Part shown: piece by piece, positions 26,387 to 36,897 of the stretch
Position numbering within the stretch: position 1 is the stretch's first letter
Layout of the letters: each line of letters begins with the position of its first letter
Assembly (NCBI GenBank): GCA_937949785.1
Contig: CALEDH010000003.1
Span: 16,527-80,526, forward strand
Direction of reading: 5' to 3'
Length of the DNA stretch: 64,000 bases
DNA from: an uncultured Sulfolobales archaeon
GTDB taxonomy: Archaea > Thermoproteota > Thermoprotei_A > Sulfolobales > NBVN01
The notes under the pieces: model-generated
Database searches by the model: none
Told to the model about the DNA's origin: nothing
Seen by the model: only the letters and a program-made list of their open reading frames with translations
Translations under genes and position numbers: made by a program

Positions 26387-27142
26387 GTGTTTGCCTTGAA
26401 GCTACAGGGACGTGTGGCCATTGTAACTGGTGGTGCTAGAGGTATAGGTAAGGCAATCGCGGCAGAATTCACTAAGGAGGGAGCTAAGGTGGTCTTAATC
26501 GATATTGCTGAAGAAGAACTAACTAAGACGGCTGAGGAGCTAGGTAGATATGGGGAGGTAATATCTATAAAGACGGATGTATCGAAAGTTGATGAAATAC
26601 AGAGGGCGGTACAGGAAGTAATACGTAGGTATGGTAGGGTAGATATTTTAGTGAATAATGCCGGGATCTTCTCAAGAAGTTCTCTTGAGGAATTAACTGA
26701 GGAGAGTTGGGACAGGATTATGAAGGTTAACCTAACCTCTGCAGTAATGTTCTCTAGGGAAGTTGTTAAGTATATGAAGGACCAAGGCTTCGGTAAGATA
26801 ATTAATATGGCATCACTTGCTGGTCAGGTAGGCGGTATATATGCGGGGGTAGACTACGCGGTCTCTAAGGCTGGTCTTATATGTTTAACTAAGTCCTTAG
26901 CTAGGAGGCTAGCTAAGTATAACATACTAGTTAACGCGGTTGCTCCAGGAGTTATAGAAAGCCCTATGACCGCACCGTGGCCTGAAGAAGTTAAAGCAGG
27001 GTTTATCCAGAAAATACCTTTAGGTAGGTTAGGCAGACCTGAGGACGTAGCCAAAGTAGTGTTATTCCTAGCCTCCGATGATTCTAACTACATAACCGGT
27101 CAGATCATAAACGTAGATGGAGGTATATCTATAGGTCCTTAA
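26387..27142 (+). CDS. short-chain dehydrogenase/reductase (SDR)
   Basis: A 251-residue classical SDR. The cofactor loop is TGGARGIGKAIA near residue 14, followed by LVNNAGIF, the catalytic Ser in MASLAG, and YAVSKAG (Tyr and Lys). The ending TGQIINVDGG is typical. It resembles FabG and sugar/alcohol dehydrogenases alike, so substrate is open. The Asp after the second strand (VVLIDIA) suggests NAD(H). Start GTG 26387, divergent from the E1 operon. Confidence 0.92.
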   Translation: MFALKLQGRVAIVTGGARGIGKAIAAEFTKEGAKVVLIDIAEEELTKTAEELGRYGEVISIKTDVSKVDEIQRAVQEVIRRYGRVDILVNNAGIFSRSSLEELTEESWDRIMKVNLTSAVMFSREVVKYMKDQGFGKIINMASLAGQVGGIYAGVDYAVSKAGLICLTKSLARRLAKYNILVNAVAPGVIESPMTAPWPEEVKAGFIQKIPLGRLGRPEDVAKVVLFLASDDSNYITGQIINVDGGISIGP

Positions 27143-27231
27143 AGGTTCTCACGGAATACTTAAAAATCAAAATCGTGTTATCGTCTTAATAAGTTCAAAT
27201 AATTTTTATTAAATTATGAATTAACTAGTAG

Positions 27232-28494
27232 CTACCACAGCTTAAGTGACCTCATTAATATTCTCTCTATAAGTTTTTTGCTTGCATCTACAGGGCTTTG
27301 ATTAAGCAACCTACGCATTAATAATGTCTTCTCAGCTATTGATGGTATGTCAGACTCCTTAATACCTAAATCATATAATCCGTTCGGGAATTCAAACCCT
27401 GAGAGTAGGTCTTTAATAGCTTCAACGGACCTAGCAGCACGCTTCTTTATGCTAGGCTCATCATCGTAACCTAACATACCAGCGATCTTAGCTAATTTTT
27501 CAGGTACTACTTCAATTAATACCTCCAGCAATGCTGGGGCTGTAATAGCAGCACATACACCGTGTGACGCATCTGTAATTCCACCTAATACTAAAGATAT
27601 AGCATGTGATATATGAGTTCCTGCATTACCTAATGCTATACCAGCCATATAGGATGCTAGGGACATACCAAATCTAGCTTCTAAGTCCTGGCCGTTATGG
27701 TAGGCCCTCTTCAAGTACTTCCCTATAAGTTCTATTGACCTCTCTGCAATGTTATCAGATACAGGATTAGAACCTACGTAGACAGGCCTTAAATCACTCC
27801 TAATAGGTTTAGGTCTTACGTTATATGGTTTAGAGGTGTAGGCCTCGATAGCATGCATTAACGCGTCTAACCCTGTTGAGGCAGTAGTCTGCTGAGGCAT
27901 AGTAATAGTGTTTATTGGATCTACCACGGCTAGGGTTGGGAGTAAGTACTCATGAGTTAAACCAAACTTCAACCCACTCTCAGCGACTGTAAATACTGCC
28001 GTAGGGGTTGTCTCACTACCGCTACCAGATGTTGTGGGTATGGCTATAAGCGGTTTTAAAACCCCCGGAATGGGCTTACCCTTACCTACTGGTTGTGGTA
28101 TATAGTCTAAGACGCTCTCTGTTGGGTAAGTCGTATATAGGTTAATCAATTTCGCAGTATCGATTGAGCTCCCACCACCAACAGCTACTAAAGCATCAAA
28201 CTTAACGTCGGACGCGTACTCAATACCCTCCTCAACAGATTCTAAAGTTGGTTCTGGTTCAACCCCATTCCAAATACCTACCTCAATACCTTCTGACTCA
28301 ACGTTCTTCACAATATTTCTGATGATCTCTGTTTTTTCGTAGATGTTTTTACCGCATATAAGTAATGCCTTCGACACCTTCATCTTTTTTAACTCATATC
28401 CAACTTCTTTTGTTGCCCCAACACCTACTTTAGCCTGAGAAGCTCTAAACGTGAATACGGTATCTACCTGACCAAATTCGGGTATCGGTAGTAT
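27232..28494 (-). CDS. iron-containing alcohol dehydrogenase, start codon uncertain
   Basis: A group III Fe-ADH with GGGSSIDTAKLI and the metal region DALMHAIEAYTS followed by SHAISLVLGG and DASHGVCAAI. The first standard start in frame is ATG 28383, but the frame continues upstream and encodes a typical family N-terminus (LPIPEFGQVDTVFTFRA ... VGVGATKEVGYELKK), back to a stop just before 28518. No ATG, GTG or TTG lies in that extension; a strong AAGGTGGT site (about 28503-28510) precedes an ATA at 28494. I give the extended span. An AUA/UUA start or a sequence indel near the start are the options. Confidence 0.85.
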   Translation of the reverse strand: MLPIPEFGQVDTVFTFRASQAKVGVGATKEVGYELKKMKVSKALLICGKNIYEKTEIIRNIVKNVESEGIEVGIWNGVEPEPTLESVEEGIEYASDVKFDALVAVGGGSSIDTAKLINLYTTYPTESVLDYIPQPVGKGKPIPGVLKPLIAIPTTSGSGSETTPTAVFTVAESGLKFGLTHEYLLPTLAVVDPINTITMPQQTTASTGLDALMHAIEAYTSKPYNVRPKPIRSDLRPVYVGSNPVSDNIAERSIELIGKYLKRAYHNGQDLEARFGMSLASYMAGIALGNAGTHISHAISLVLGGITDASHGVCAAITAPALLEVLIEVVPEKLAKIAGMLGYDDEPSIKKRAARSVEAIKDLLSGFEFPNGLYDLGIKESDIPSIAEKTLLMRRLLNQSPVDASKKLIERILMRSLKLW

Positions 28495-28691
28495 TAATAA
28501 CGACCACCTTAGTAGTAGTTAATGAAGGTGTTTAAAAACTTAACTAATATGAAAGTATACGTAATGATGATAACCAATTATTGCGGTTCACCCTAATCAG
28601 CTATGCTAACTACTAACCCTCCCTCCAACATAGGATTTTTTAGTGGTTCCTAAGCAGTTAACCAAACATCTTTCCCCCCAATCATCTATCT

Positions 28692-28753
28692 TTATGTGGT
28701 GATGGTTGTTGGGGGACTGCTGGTTAGGTAGTGTTCGATGCGTATTTATGGGG
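28692..28753 (+). repeat. dispersed G+T-rich repeat, copy B
   Basis: Near-identical to 12107-12168 over about 62 bases. The repeat ends within the first codons of the broken ABC ATPase, so the ATG at 28748 lies inside it. This suggests that insertion or recombination joined the repeat to that gene. Confidence 0.75.
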
Positions 28754-29406
28754 CTACGTCTTAGAGGGGTATGGCATAGTTATGACGGCGTGACCTACGT
28801 ATTGAAGAACGTAAATCTATTCTTCGCTAGGCCAGGTATACACGTCGTGCTCGGCCTAACGGCTCCGGTAAGACAACGTTACTTAAGATAATTGCTTTAA
28901 TGATTAGACCAATAACGGGTTTTATCAACGTTAACGGTAGTGATTTTTGGAGTTTAAGTAGTGTAGAGAGATGAGTTGAAGAAGTCTGTTATCTACGTAC
29001 ATGATAATCTGTTAAACCTCATAGGCACTGTAGAGTATAACGTAGGTTTAGGGCTTAGAATGAGAGGGGAGGCTAAGCGACTTAACATCGCATATGACTA
29101 CATGGAACGTTATAAGATATTAGATGTTAGGAGGAAGCCTGTCTCAAAGCTTAGTACGGGGCAGATGAAGGTGGTCACCATCTTAAGAACCTTAGCTTTA
29201 AATCCACTGATGATAGTGTTAGATGAGCCTTTCACATATCTTGATAGAGAGAGAATAGAAATACTCCTAGAAGATGTTAGAACATTATCTAAGGATAGGG
29301 TAGCCATTATCTCAACACATTACGTGTACGGAGAACTAACGGATATGGGAAAGCCATTATAGAGCTCGTTTCAGATGAGGCAAATGATTTAAGAAGAGTA
29401 GAATAA
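28748..29406 (+). pseudogene. ABC transporter ATP-binding protein, frameshifted
   Basis: Reconstructs to one ABC ATPase of about 218 residues after three small indels. From ATG 28748 the frame runs to just before Walker A (IHVVLG). The next frame holds NGSGKTTLLKII and GFINVNGSDFWSL. A return to the first frame at about 28970 gives the LSTGQMKVVTILRTLAL signature, Walker B MIVLDEPFTYLD and STH. A final shift near 29352 gives IIELVSDEANDLRRVE to a stop at 29404-29406. Since every core motif survives, decay is recent, or the indels are sequencing errors. No permease is adjacent. Confidence 0.78.
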
Positions 29407-29796
29407 TTGCCTTCTAGAATGAATAAAGACCCTCCCCATCAAATTAATAAAATCAGATAACGTAGAACTTAAAACCTACTACGAGCTACATCTTTATCAG
29501 GTAGTTAATAATTGTTAAGTACTTGTCCTGCCTCGTTCTTGAAGGACTTCTAGAAGTTTTCACTGTTGGCGATGAAGGGTAGTACATGTGGTTTTAAGGT
29601 ATGTTCGTCCTGCTTTCCTACTACTGCATATTAGGCATACCTAAGCCGCACTATATAAGTAAGGAATAACAGTTAGCTATCTGATGACTGTAGAGCTATT
29701 ATCGTTAAGCAGTTCCAGAACAGGAGGAGTTAAGTAATATCGTTTACGAACTCCTCGTGCTTGCGTTAGCTAGCTCTTTACGCTCCTCATACTATC
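29407..29796. other. intergenic stretch between the ABC relic and the methyltransferase
   Basis: No gene recognised. It holds the GAAGGACTTC-containing motif at about 29534-29552 (shared with 4.0 kb), and ends with an 18-base tandem duplication at 29784-29815 that spans the methyltransferase stop codon. Confidence 0.4.
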
Positions 29797-30816
29797 TCAC
29801 CACCTCATACTATCTCTGTAATTCTTTAGATCCTCATCTTCACCTGGTTTTCTGAATATGAATAGGTGTTCGTGGCTGATCATGTAGAAGTCTGTCCAGT
29901 ATCGCCTACCCTCAGGCTTCTCAACCCAGCATCTTTCAGCTGTCTTAGCTAGCCCAGCCCACTTCATACCAGTAGTTTTAGTATGCCATTGAATTTTAAT
30001 TATATCTTCCTTCAGTATGAAGCCTGCGTCCAGGAATTGAAGCATTACCCTGAAGGCTATTGGGACGTAATGCCTGTTCTTCCTAATATCTCCTATCAGT
30101 ATTGCCGCATACCTCCCGGGCTTTAAAACCCTAAAGCTCTCCCTAGCTACTTCACCTATACCTTCAAGATATCCCTCTAAGCTATAGACCTGGGACAGAT
30201 CTCCCTCACTCTTCCTGTTCTTAGAATATGGAATTATGTTTAAGTAGGGTGGATGCGTGGCTATTAGGTCTACGGAGTCATCCTCAATTGAATTAAGGTT
30301 TCTAGCATCGCCGTGGTATACCTTTATATCTGGTTCTCTGTGGTTGGGGCCCAGAGGCTTATATGTGAAGTTTAGCCTGTCTAATGTAAGCATTAGGGCC
30401 TCGTAGTTAATATCGACGCCTATAGCATTACGTCCTAAAAGCTTAGCCTCAATGAGGGTAGTACCACTGCCGCACATCTGGTCGAGGACTAGCTCTCCAG
30501 ACCTACTATACCTTAAAATTACGTTTCTAACGACCTGGGGAGCCCAGTTACCCCTGTAATCACCCCTATGAGTGGCCCAGTTACCCCTCTTAGGGAAGGA
30601 CCACACGGTAGTGGTTTCCAGTGTAAAATCTTCGGGCTGATACTCCTCAATAATATGTTGCCTTCCAATAGGTATTTCCTCATCCTCTATACGAACAATA
30701 CCATGAGTTTTAACATACTCGTAATATTCCTCCCACGTTATAAGTTTCATTGAAATATACCTACCCCTATCACTACTGGCACTCTCCCGCCCAGACTTAA
30801 CGTTAACTCCCATCAT
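29797..30816 (-). CDS. DNA methyltransferase (N6-adenine/N4-cytosine class)
   Basis: A 339-residue SAM-dependent amino-methyltransferase. Motif I is LDQMCGSGTTLIEAKLLGRNAIGVDIN and the catalytic motif IV is THPPYLNIIPYS, with I after IV in structural terms as in the beta-type order variants. A target-recognition-like segment separates the two. No restriction endonuclease is nearby, so it is an orphan. Three sampled 60-base lines have 47-52% G+C, above most neighbours. It lies 55 bases past the 3' end of tRNA-Ser, same strand, a common integration site. Start may be 30816 or the ATG at M23 (MKLITWEEYYEY). Confidence 0.82.
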   Translation of the reverse strand: MMGVNVKSGRESASSDRGRYISMKLITWEEYYEYVKTHGIVRIEDEEIPIGRQHIIEEYQPEDFTLETTTVWSFPKRGNWATHRGDYRGNWAPQVVRNVILRYSRSGELVLDQMCGSGTTLIEAKLLGRNAIGVDINYEALMLTLDRLNFTYKPLGPNHREPDIKVYHGDARNLNSIEDDSVDLIATHPPYLNIIPYSKNRKSEGDLSQVYSLEGYLEGIGEVARESFRVLKPGRYAAILIGDIRKNRHYVPIAFRVMLQFLDAGFILKEDIIKIQWHTKTTGMKWAGLAKTAERCWVEKPEGRRYWTDFYMISHEHLFIFRKPGEDEDLKNYRDSMRW

Positions 30817-30870
30817 ACTAGGCCCCCTTCGATATGCAAGTTAGTAAATCCTAAAGACTACTGATCTAGG

Positions 30871-30954
30871 CGCCGGGGGCGGGATTTGAACCCGCGCGGG
30901 GATACCCCCACCGGCTTAGCAGGCCGGCGCCCTACCGGACTAGGCGACCCCGGC
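30871..30954 (-). tRNA. tRNA-Ser (GCT)
   Basis: A class II tRNA on minus. Acceptor GCCGGGG pairs with CCCCGGC; the anticodon arm is CCGGC-CTGCTAA-GCCGG, giving anticodon GCT for AGC/AGU serine. The variable arm is GGGGGTATCCCC, the T arm CGGG-TTCAAAT-CCCG. Discriminator G. Only CC, not CCA, follows in the genome. No intron seen. Confidence 0.95.
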
Positions 30955-31132
30955 TCCCTCAATTCTACTTCCCTCAATTCTGTAGTATAATGATTAATGA
31001 ACTAAAAAATCTTTAGTTTACATTATTTCGACATACTGTAAACCTCTACTACAGTAGGTCTCCCAGTCATCGGATGGTTAACATTTACTATCCACTCCGC
31101 ATTTCAGCGGCCTTCCGTGTGACAGGTTTCCC

Positions 31133-31900
31133 TCACTTTAAGGATTTAAACTCGTTTTCAGCTTCCGTTACTAACTCAATTAATGTTTTTAGTGTGTGAG
31201 GAGGTATTAGTAAGGCTATACTTAAATTTCTAATAGAGAAGATCGATTTAACACCTAAGATGCTTCCCCCACTATTTAAGTAACTATTAATTAATCGCTT
31301 AACGAATTTCTTATATTCCCCAGGTTCGACAACGTATTTATAGCTGGCGAATAGCAAGGTAAGTATTAAGTCCCAACTAAATAATTCGTTATTATCACTC
31401 ATAACGGCTTGCTCAGCATCTATAACGTAAATATTATTATCGTTAATTATGAAATTAGATGGTTTTACATCGCCTAACGCATAACCATTAGAATGTATCT
31501 CAGCTAATGCTTTCCCTAAGACTTCACTAATTTCTAAGTCATACGTTAGTTTATTACCGTCTATAAACTCCCGTATAATCACTGCTTCCTCTTCATCAAT
31601 TTCGTAAACCTTCGGTACATTATACCACTTACCGCCACTGCTGAAGAACTGTAATTCCCTTCTAAGCCTCTCATATGGGGAGATCGTGAATGGGTAAGAG
31701 GCCTTATAAAAGATTGAAGGAGGTAACCATTTAAGGAACCCGATCTCGCTTGAGAATTTCTTCCTAACTGCTTTAACCCCGTTCCACTCAATGATATCAA
31801 CCTGCCCTAGTAGTAGGTCTACGTTAATTATTTGACTTTGTGTGAATTCCTTCAAATGCTTAATAACTTCGCTTAAGAGTTCTTTAAATTCTATGCTCAT
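31133..31900 (-). CDS. RIO/Bud32-like protein kinase
   Basis: A 255-residue atypical kinase. The catalytic loop reads LGDVKPSNFII (HxDxxxxN-like) near residues 146-156, and the metal-binding segment is VIDAEQAV in place of DFG. A Lys-containing N-lobe (VKAVRKKF) precedes it. This pattern fits small archaeal RIO/Bud32/WaaP-like kinases; it is not a canonical KEOPS Bud32 in context, though pcc1 is encoded elsewhere in the window. Substrate unknown. Confidence 0.75.
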   Translation of the reverse strand: MSIEFKELLSEVIKHLKEFTQSQIINVDLLLGQVDIIEWNGVKAVRKKFSSEIGFLKWLPPSIFYKASYPFTISPYERLRRELQFFSSGGKWYNVPKVYEIDEEEAVIIREFIDGNKLTYDLEISEVLGKALAEIHSNGYALGDVKPSNFIINDNNIYVIDAEQAVMSDNNELFSWDLILTLLFASYKYVVEPGEYKKFVKRLINSYLNSGGSILGVKSIFSIRNLSIALLIPPHTLKTLIELVTEAENEFKSLK

Positions 31901-32022
31901 CTTCGCACCATTATAATATACTACGAATAAAATTAATTAGCTTAAGATGATGTACGTCCTTAAGCCTTACATCCAATATTAAGCTTATAACCTCTTAAGT
32001 AATAGTCAGTAAGGTTAGGGTA

Positions 32023-34236
<2,214 letters not shown>

Positions 34237-34256
34237 TATTTTACAGTATAAGATCT

Positions 34257-35156
34257 TTAAGATCTCTGGAAGTAATACCCATTTAGGTTATTTGTTAAGG
34301 GCATTCTATAGAACAGCTCATTAATTAATAGCTTAACATTATTTAAGTTAATCCTACTAATATTCTCACTCCCAAGTTCGTAGATTAACCTTCTAAGTAT
34401 GTCGGCCTTAGAGGCGCTGTTAACATACCTTCCGAAGAACCATAAAACGGTGTCTAGACGTAGAGGAGGTATACGGCACTTAAAGCTAATAGCGTTCCAA
34501 GCATCTCTTACGATCTGCGGCTTCTTAAATAGTTTGATTAGGACTTCGTTGAGGTGTGAGGTATTCCGACCTAACTCATCAGAAATTATTAATCCAGATA
34601 GGTATGATATCTTAATAATCCTCCTATCAACGGGTATTGGTATGTTAAACGGTATTTCAACATTAATTCCGACGGCCTTCATACCGTAGTACAGCATCTT
34701 AATAGCGAATACTATGGTTTTATCATCTACGTTTGCTCCTAAACACCTAGCTACCCTCCCTCTCAACGTGTTTAGGTCTTCATGTGATATGGAATCATAT
34801 AAGTATATACACATTTTTAACTTGTTTAGGCGTTTTTCCTTAGCTTTAACTGCGAATTTATGTAGGTGCCTAAGTATGTAGAAAGTTCTGTCTAGGACCT
34901 CCTCATAACTATTTGGGCATTCCTCTACGACTAGTTGAGCTAGGTTAAGCCAGTACTCCTCTCCTGGAATGCTTAACTGATAGCTTACTAGTGCGTTAGT
35001 AAACATGATGTGGGGGGTTAGTGAACCGCATTTCTCGTTAATCATTTTTGCAGCTACTAGCTGCCGGTCTAACTCCTCAAAAACCCTAACACCTTCTAAA
35101 CCTACTTCCTCAAAAACCTTAGATAGCCGTTCAACCCTTTCACTATCCACTATCAC
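34257..35156 (-). CDS. 8-oxoguanine DNA glycosylase, AGOG type
   Basis: A 299-residue archaeal N-glycosylase/DNA lyase of the AGOG family, which removes 8-oxoguanine. The family segment around the catalytic Asp, IPFNIPIPVDRRIIKISYLSGLI (residues about 167-189), is present, with the earlier Lys-bearing KTIVFAIKMLYYGMKA helix. It lacks the usual HhH-GPD sequence pattern, as AGOG proteins do. Slightly longer than the better-known members at both ends. Converges on EF-2 with 20 bases between stops. Confidence 0.85.
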   Translation of the reverse strand: MIVDSERVERLSKVFEEVGLEGVRVFEELDRQLVAAKMINEKCGSLTPHIMFTNALVSYQLSIPGEEYWLNLAQLVVEECPNSYEEVLDRTFYILRHLHKFAVKAKEKRLNKLKMCIYLYDSISHEDLNTLRGRVARCLGANVDDKTIVFAIKMLYYGMKAVGINVEIPFNIPIPVDRRIIKISYLSGLIISDELGRNTSHLNEVLIKLFKKPQIVRDAWNAISFKCRIPPLRLDTVLWFFGRYVNSASKADILRRLIYELGSENISRINLNNVKLLINELFYRMPLTNNLNGYYFQRS

Positions 35157-35239
35157 CGTAGACTACCTAACCAAGAATAATTAGGTCTGAAGCTAAATTT
35201 ATTAATGATTACGTTAGGGAGGTTAATTAACTATTTACT

Positions 35240-35581
35240 TTAATCCCTTCTTCTAGATGCGAGAACCTCAGATACTATATCAGGTGTTTCAAGCTCTTCA
35301 ATCCTACTTTCTAAGTCGGATATCTTATTTATAAGATTCTCAATAAGTTTAGATATCTGCAGTATTTTCCCTTCAATATAGATAATTCTGGTGTTTAATT
35401 CCTCACCTGAATTACTACGACTTTCACCAGTACTGCCTATCTCTTTCTTAAGCCCCATCATTACATATACTTTTATTAAGTCGGTTACTTGAATGCCTAA
35501 TTCCTCAGCCTTACTTCTTAACTCCCTATAAAGTTGGTCAGGTACTGATAGATGTACAGTTGGTATGAGTCCCACTCTCAA
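35240..35581 (-). CDS. RHH-like DNA-binding protein with coiled coil
   Basis: A 113-residue protein. Residues 8-46 resemble an RHH domain (TVHLSVPDQLYRELRSKAEELGIQVTDLIKVYVMMGL), and residues 67-100 are a heptad-like coiled coil (IEGKILQISKLIENLINKISDLESRIEELE). Likely a dimeric regulator. Divergent from the small RHH gene at 35711 across 129 bases. Confidence 0.65.
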   Translation of the reverse strand: MRVGLIPTVHLSVPDQLYRELRSKAEELGIQVTDLIKVYVMMGLKKEIGSTGESRSNSGEELNTRIIYIEGKILQISKLIENLINKISDLESRIEELETPDIVSEVLASRRRD

Positions 35582-35710
35582 GAAAACTTTTTGAATAGGA
35601 GTATATAAATCTGTCTAACAATATGTATTAGTATTACAAGAACTATCCATATACTTAAATACAGCAGATTATAATAGTTCGATTTACTACCATTTCTACG
35701 GTGTTAGGTG

Positions 35711-35887
35711 GTGCGCGTAATTACCTTTAAAATTGATGAGTCCTTATTGGAGGAAGTAGATAGGTTCGCTAAGGTGTTTGGGGTCAGTAGGTCGGAAATT
35801 ATAAGGGACGCGCTCTCCAACTACTTAAGGTCTGCGAGGATTATAAGGAAAAATAACGTTAGTATTAAGAAAGTTACGCTAACTTAA
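35711..35887 (+). CDS. small ribbon-helix-helix protein (58 residues)
   Basis: GTG 35711 opens a 58-codon frame, with TTAGGTGG just upstream acting as the binding site. It reads VITFKIDESLLEEVDRFAK then GVSRSEIIRDALSNYLRS, a clear CopG/RHH pattern with the strand, turn and recognition helix. The C-terminus is basic. Its end overlaps the 3' end of the convergent hydrolase gene by 14 bases. Probably a regulator, perhaps of the divergent RHH-coiled-coil gene. Confidence 0.8.
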   Translation: MRVITFKIDESLLEEVDRFAKVFGVSRSEIIRDALSNYLRSARIIRKNNVSIKKVTLT

Positions 35888-36527
35888 ATACTACGACGGA
35901 GTTATCAGGTAAACTATCCTTACTTACGTCCCAAGAATTTGATTCTAAGTTAATAATCTTACGTACCGTAACTATCTTGAGGAAGTCTGAGACCGGTACT
36001 AAGGGGAGGTTAACACCTTCAATCCAATAATGCATTGGGATGATTACATCAGGCATTAACTTCTCAGATATTTGTAATGCCTCCCTAGCATCTATTGTAA
36101 AAGTCCCACCAACAGGTACCATTAATATATTGACCGGCGTTAGAGCTTTTAATTCCTCGTCAGGAAGCACGTACCCTAAATCACTTAGGTGTACTACGCT
36201 TAAACCCTCAATACTGACTCTATATATGACGACTTCCCCCCTCCTCCTACCTTTAGACTTATCGTGATATGAGCGTAGTCCGAGGACATCATAACCTAGA
36301 ACGTTAAACCTACCCACTTTCATGTTATGGACTTCCCCACGTTCTTTCAACACCCCGTGGTAGGCATTATGGTCGAAGTGGTTGTGAGTTATTAATACAG
36401 CATCAGCTTTAACGTAAGGCGGCTTAATTCCAATACTCCTACCGTCATGCGGATCTATTACGATGGACCTACCCTTAGAATCTAATAATTCGAAGCATGC
36501 ATGTCCATGCCATTTAATGGTCAGCAA
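35874..36527 (-). CDS. metal-dependent hydrolase, UPF0173/metallo-beta-lactamase fold
   Basis: A 217-residue metallo-beta-lactamase-fold protein. Metal ligands are in KWHGHACF, THNHFDHNAYHG (HxHxDH) and HLSDLG, with a late HYW. It belongs to the UPF0173/UlaG-like group, whose natural substrate is mostly unknown. Length is normal for the family. Transcribed divergently from the RAM-domain gene, with 44 bases between starts. Confidence 0.9.
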   Translation of the reverse strand: MLTIKWHGHACFELLDSKGRSIVIDPHDGRSIGIKPPYVKADAVLITHNHFDHNAYHGVLKERGEVHNMKVGRFNVLGYDVLGLRSYHDKSKGRRRGEVVIYRVSIEGLSVVHLSDLGYVLPDEELKALTPVNILMVPVGGTFTIDAREALQISEKLMPDVIIPMHYWIEGVNLPLVPVSDFLKIVTVRKIINLESNSWDVSKDSLPDNSVVVFKLA

Positions 36528-36571
36528 GTCAAACCCACCTACTTAAGTAGTATGATGTTAAGTTAATAAGT

Positions 36572-36847
36572 ATGTTGAGGATCTATACGTGGGTGTATGG
36601 TTTGAGTGCGGAAAAGGTAGGTGGTATAATAGCCTACATCTTAGCTAGAATTAACTTAGGTAGGGAGTATGAATTATTAGAGCAGATCAGCGGACTCCCC
36701 AACATAGATGAAGTAAGGATTGTATATGGGGAATACGACATGATAATTAAAGTTAAGGTCAGTGCGCTATCTGAGTTAGATAAGATAGTTACACACATAA
36801 GGAAGTTAAATGGAATTATAACGACTACAACTTTAATAAGTAGTTAG
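36572..36847 (+). CDS. stand-alone Lrp/AsnC ligand-binding (RAM) domain protein
   Basis: A 91-residue protein with the RAM/ACT-like domain of Lrp regulators: GGIIAYILARINLGREYELLEQISGLPNIDEVRIVYGEYDMIIKVKV. The DNA-binding HTH is missing. Such single-domain proteins modulate Lrp-type regulators or act as amino-acid sensors. The N-terminal 15 residues are atypical, so the real start may be internal. Confidence 0.78.
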   Translation: MLRIYTWVYGLSAEKVGGIIAYILARINLGREYELLEQISGLPNIDEVRIVYGEYDMIIKVKVSALSELDKIVTHIRKLNGIITTTTLISS

Positions 36848-36897
36848 AACTTTAGTAAGTTGTTAGGTAGGTCTGACTATGCGGAGTTAAAAATGAC

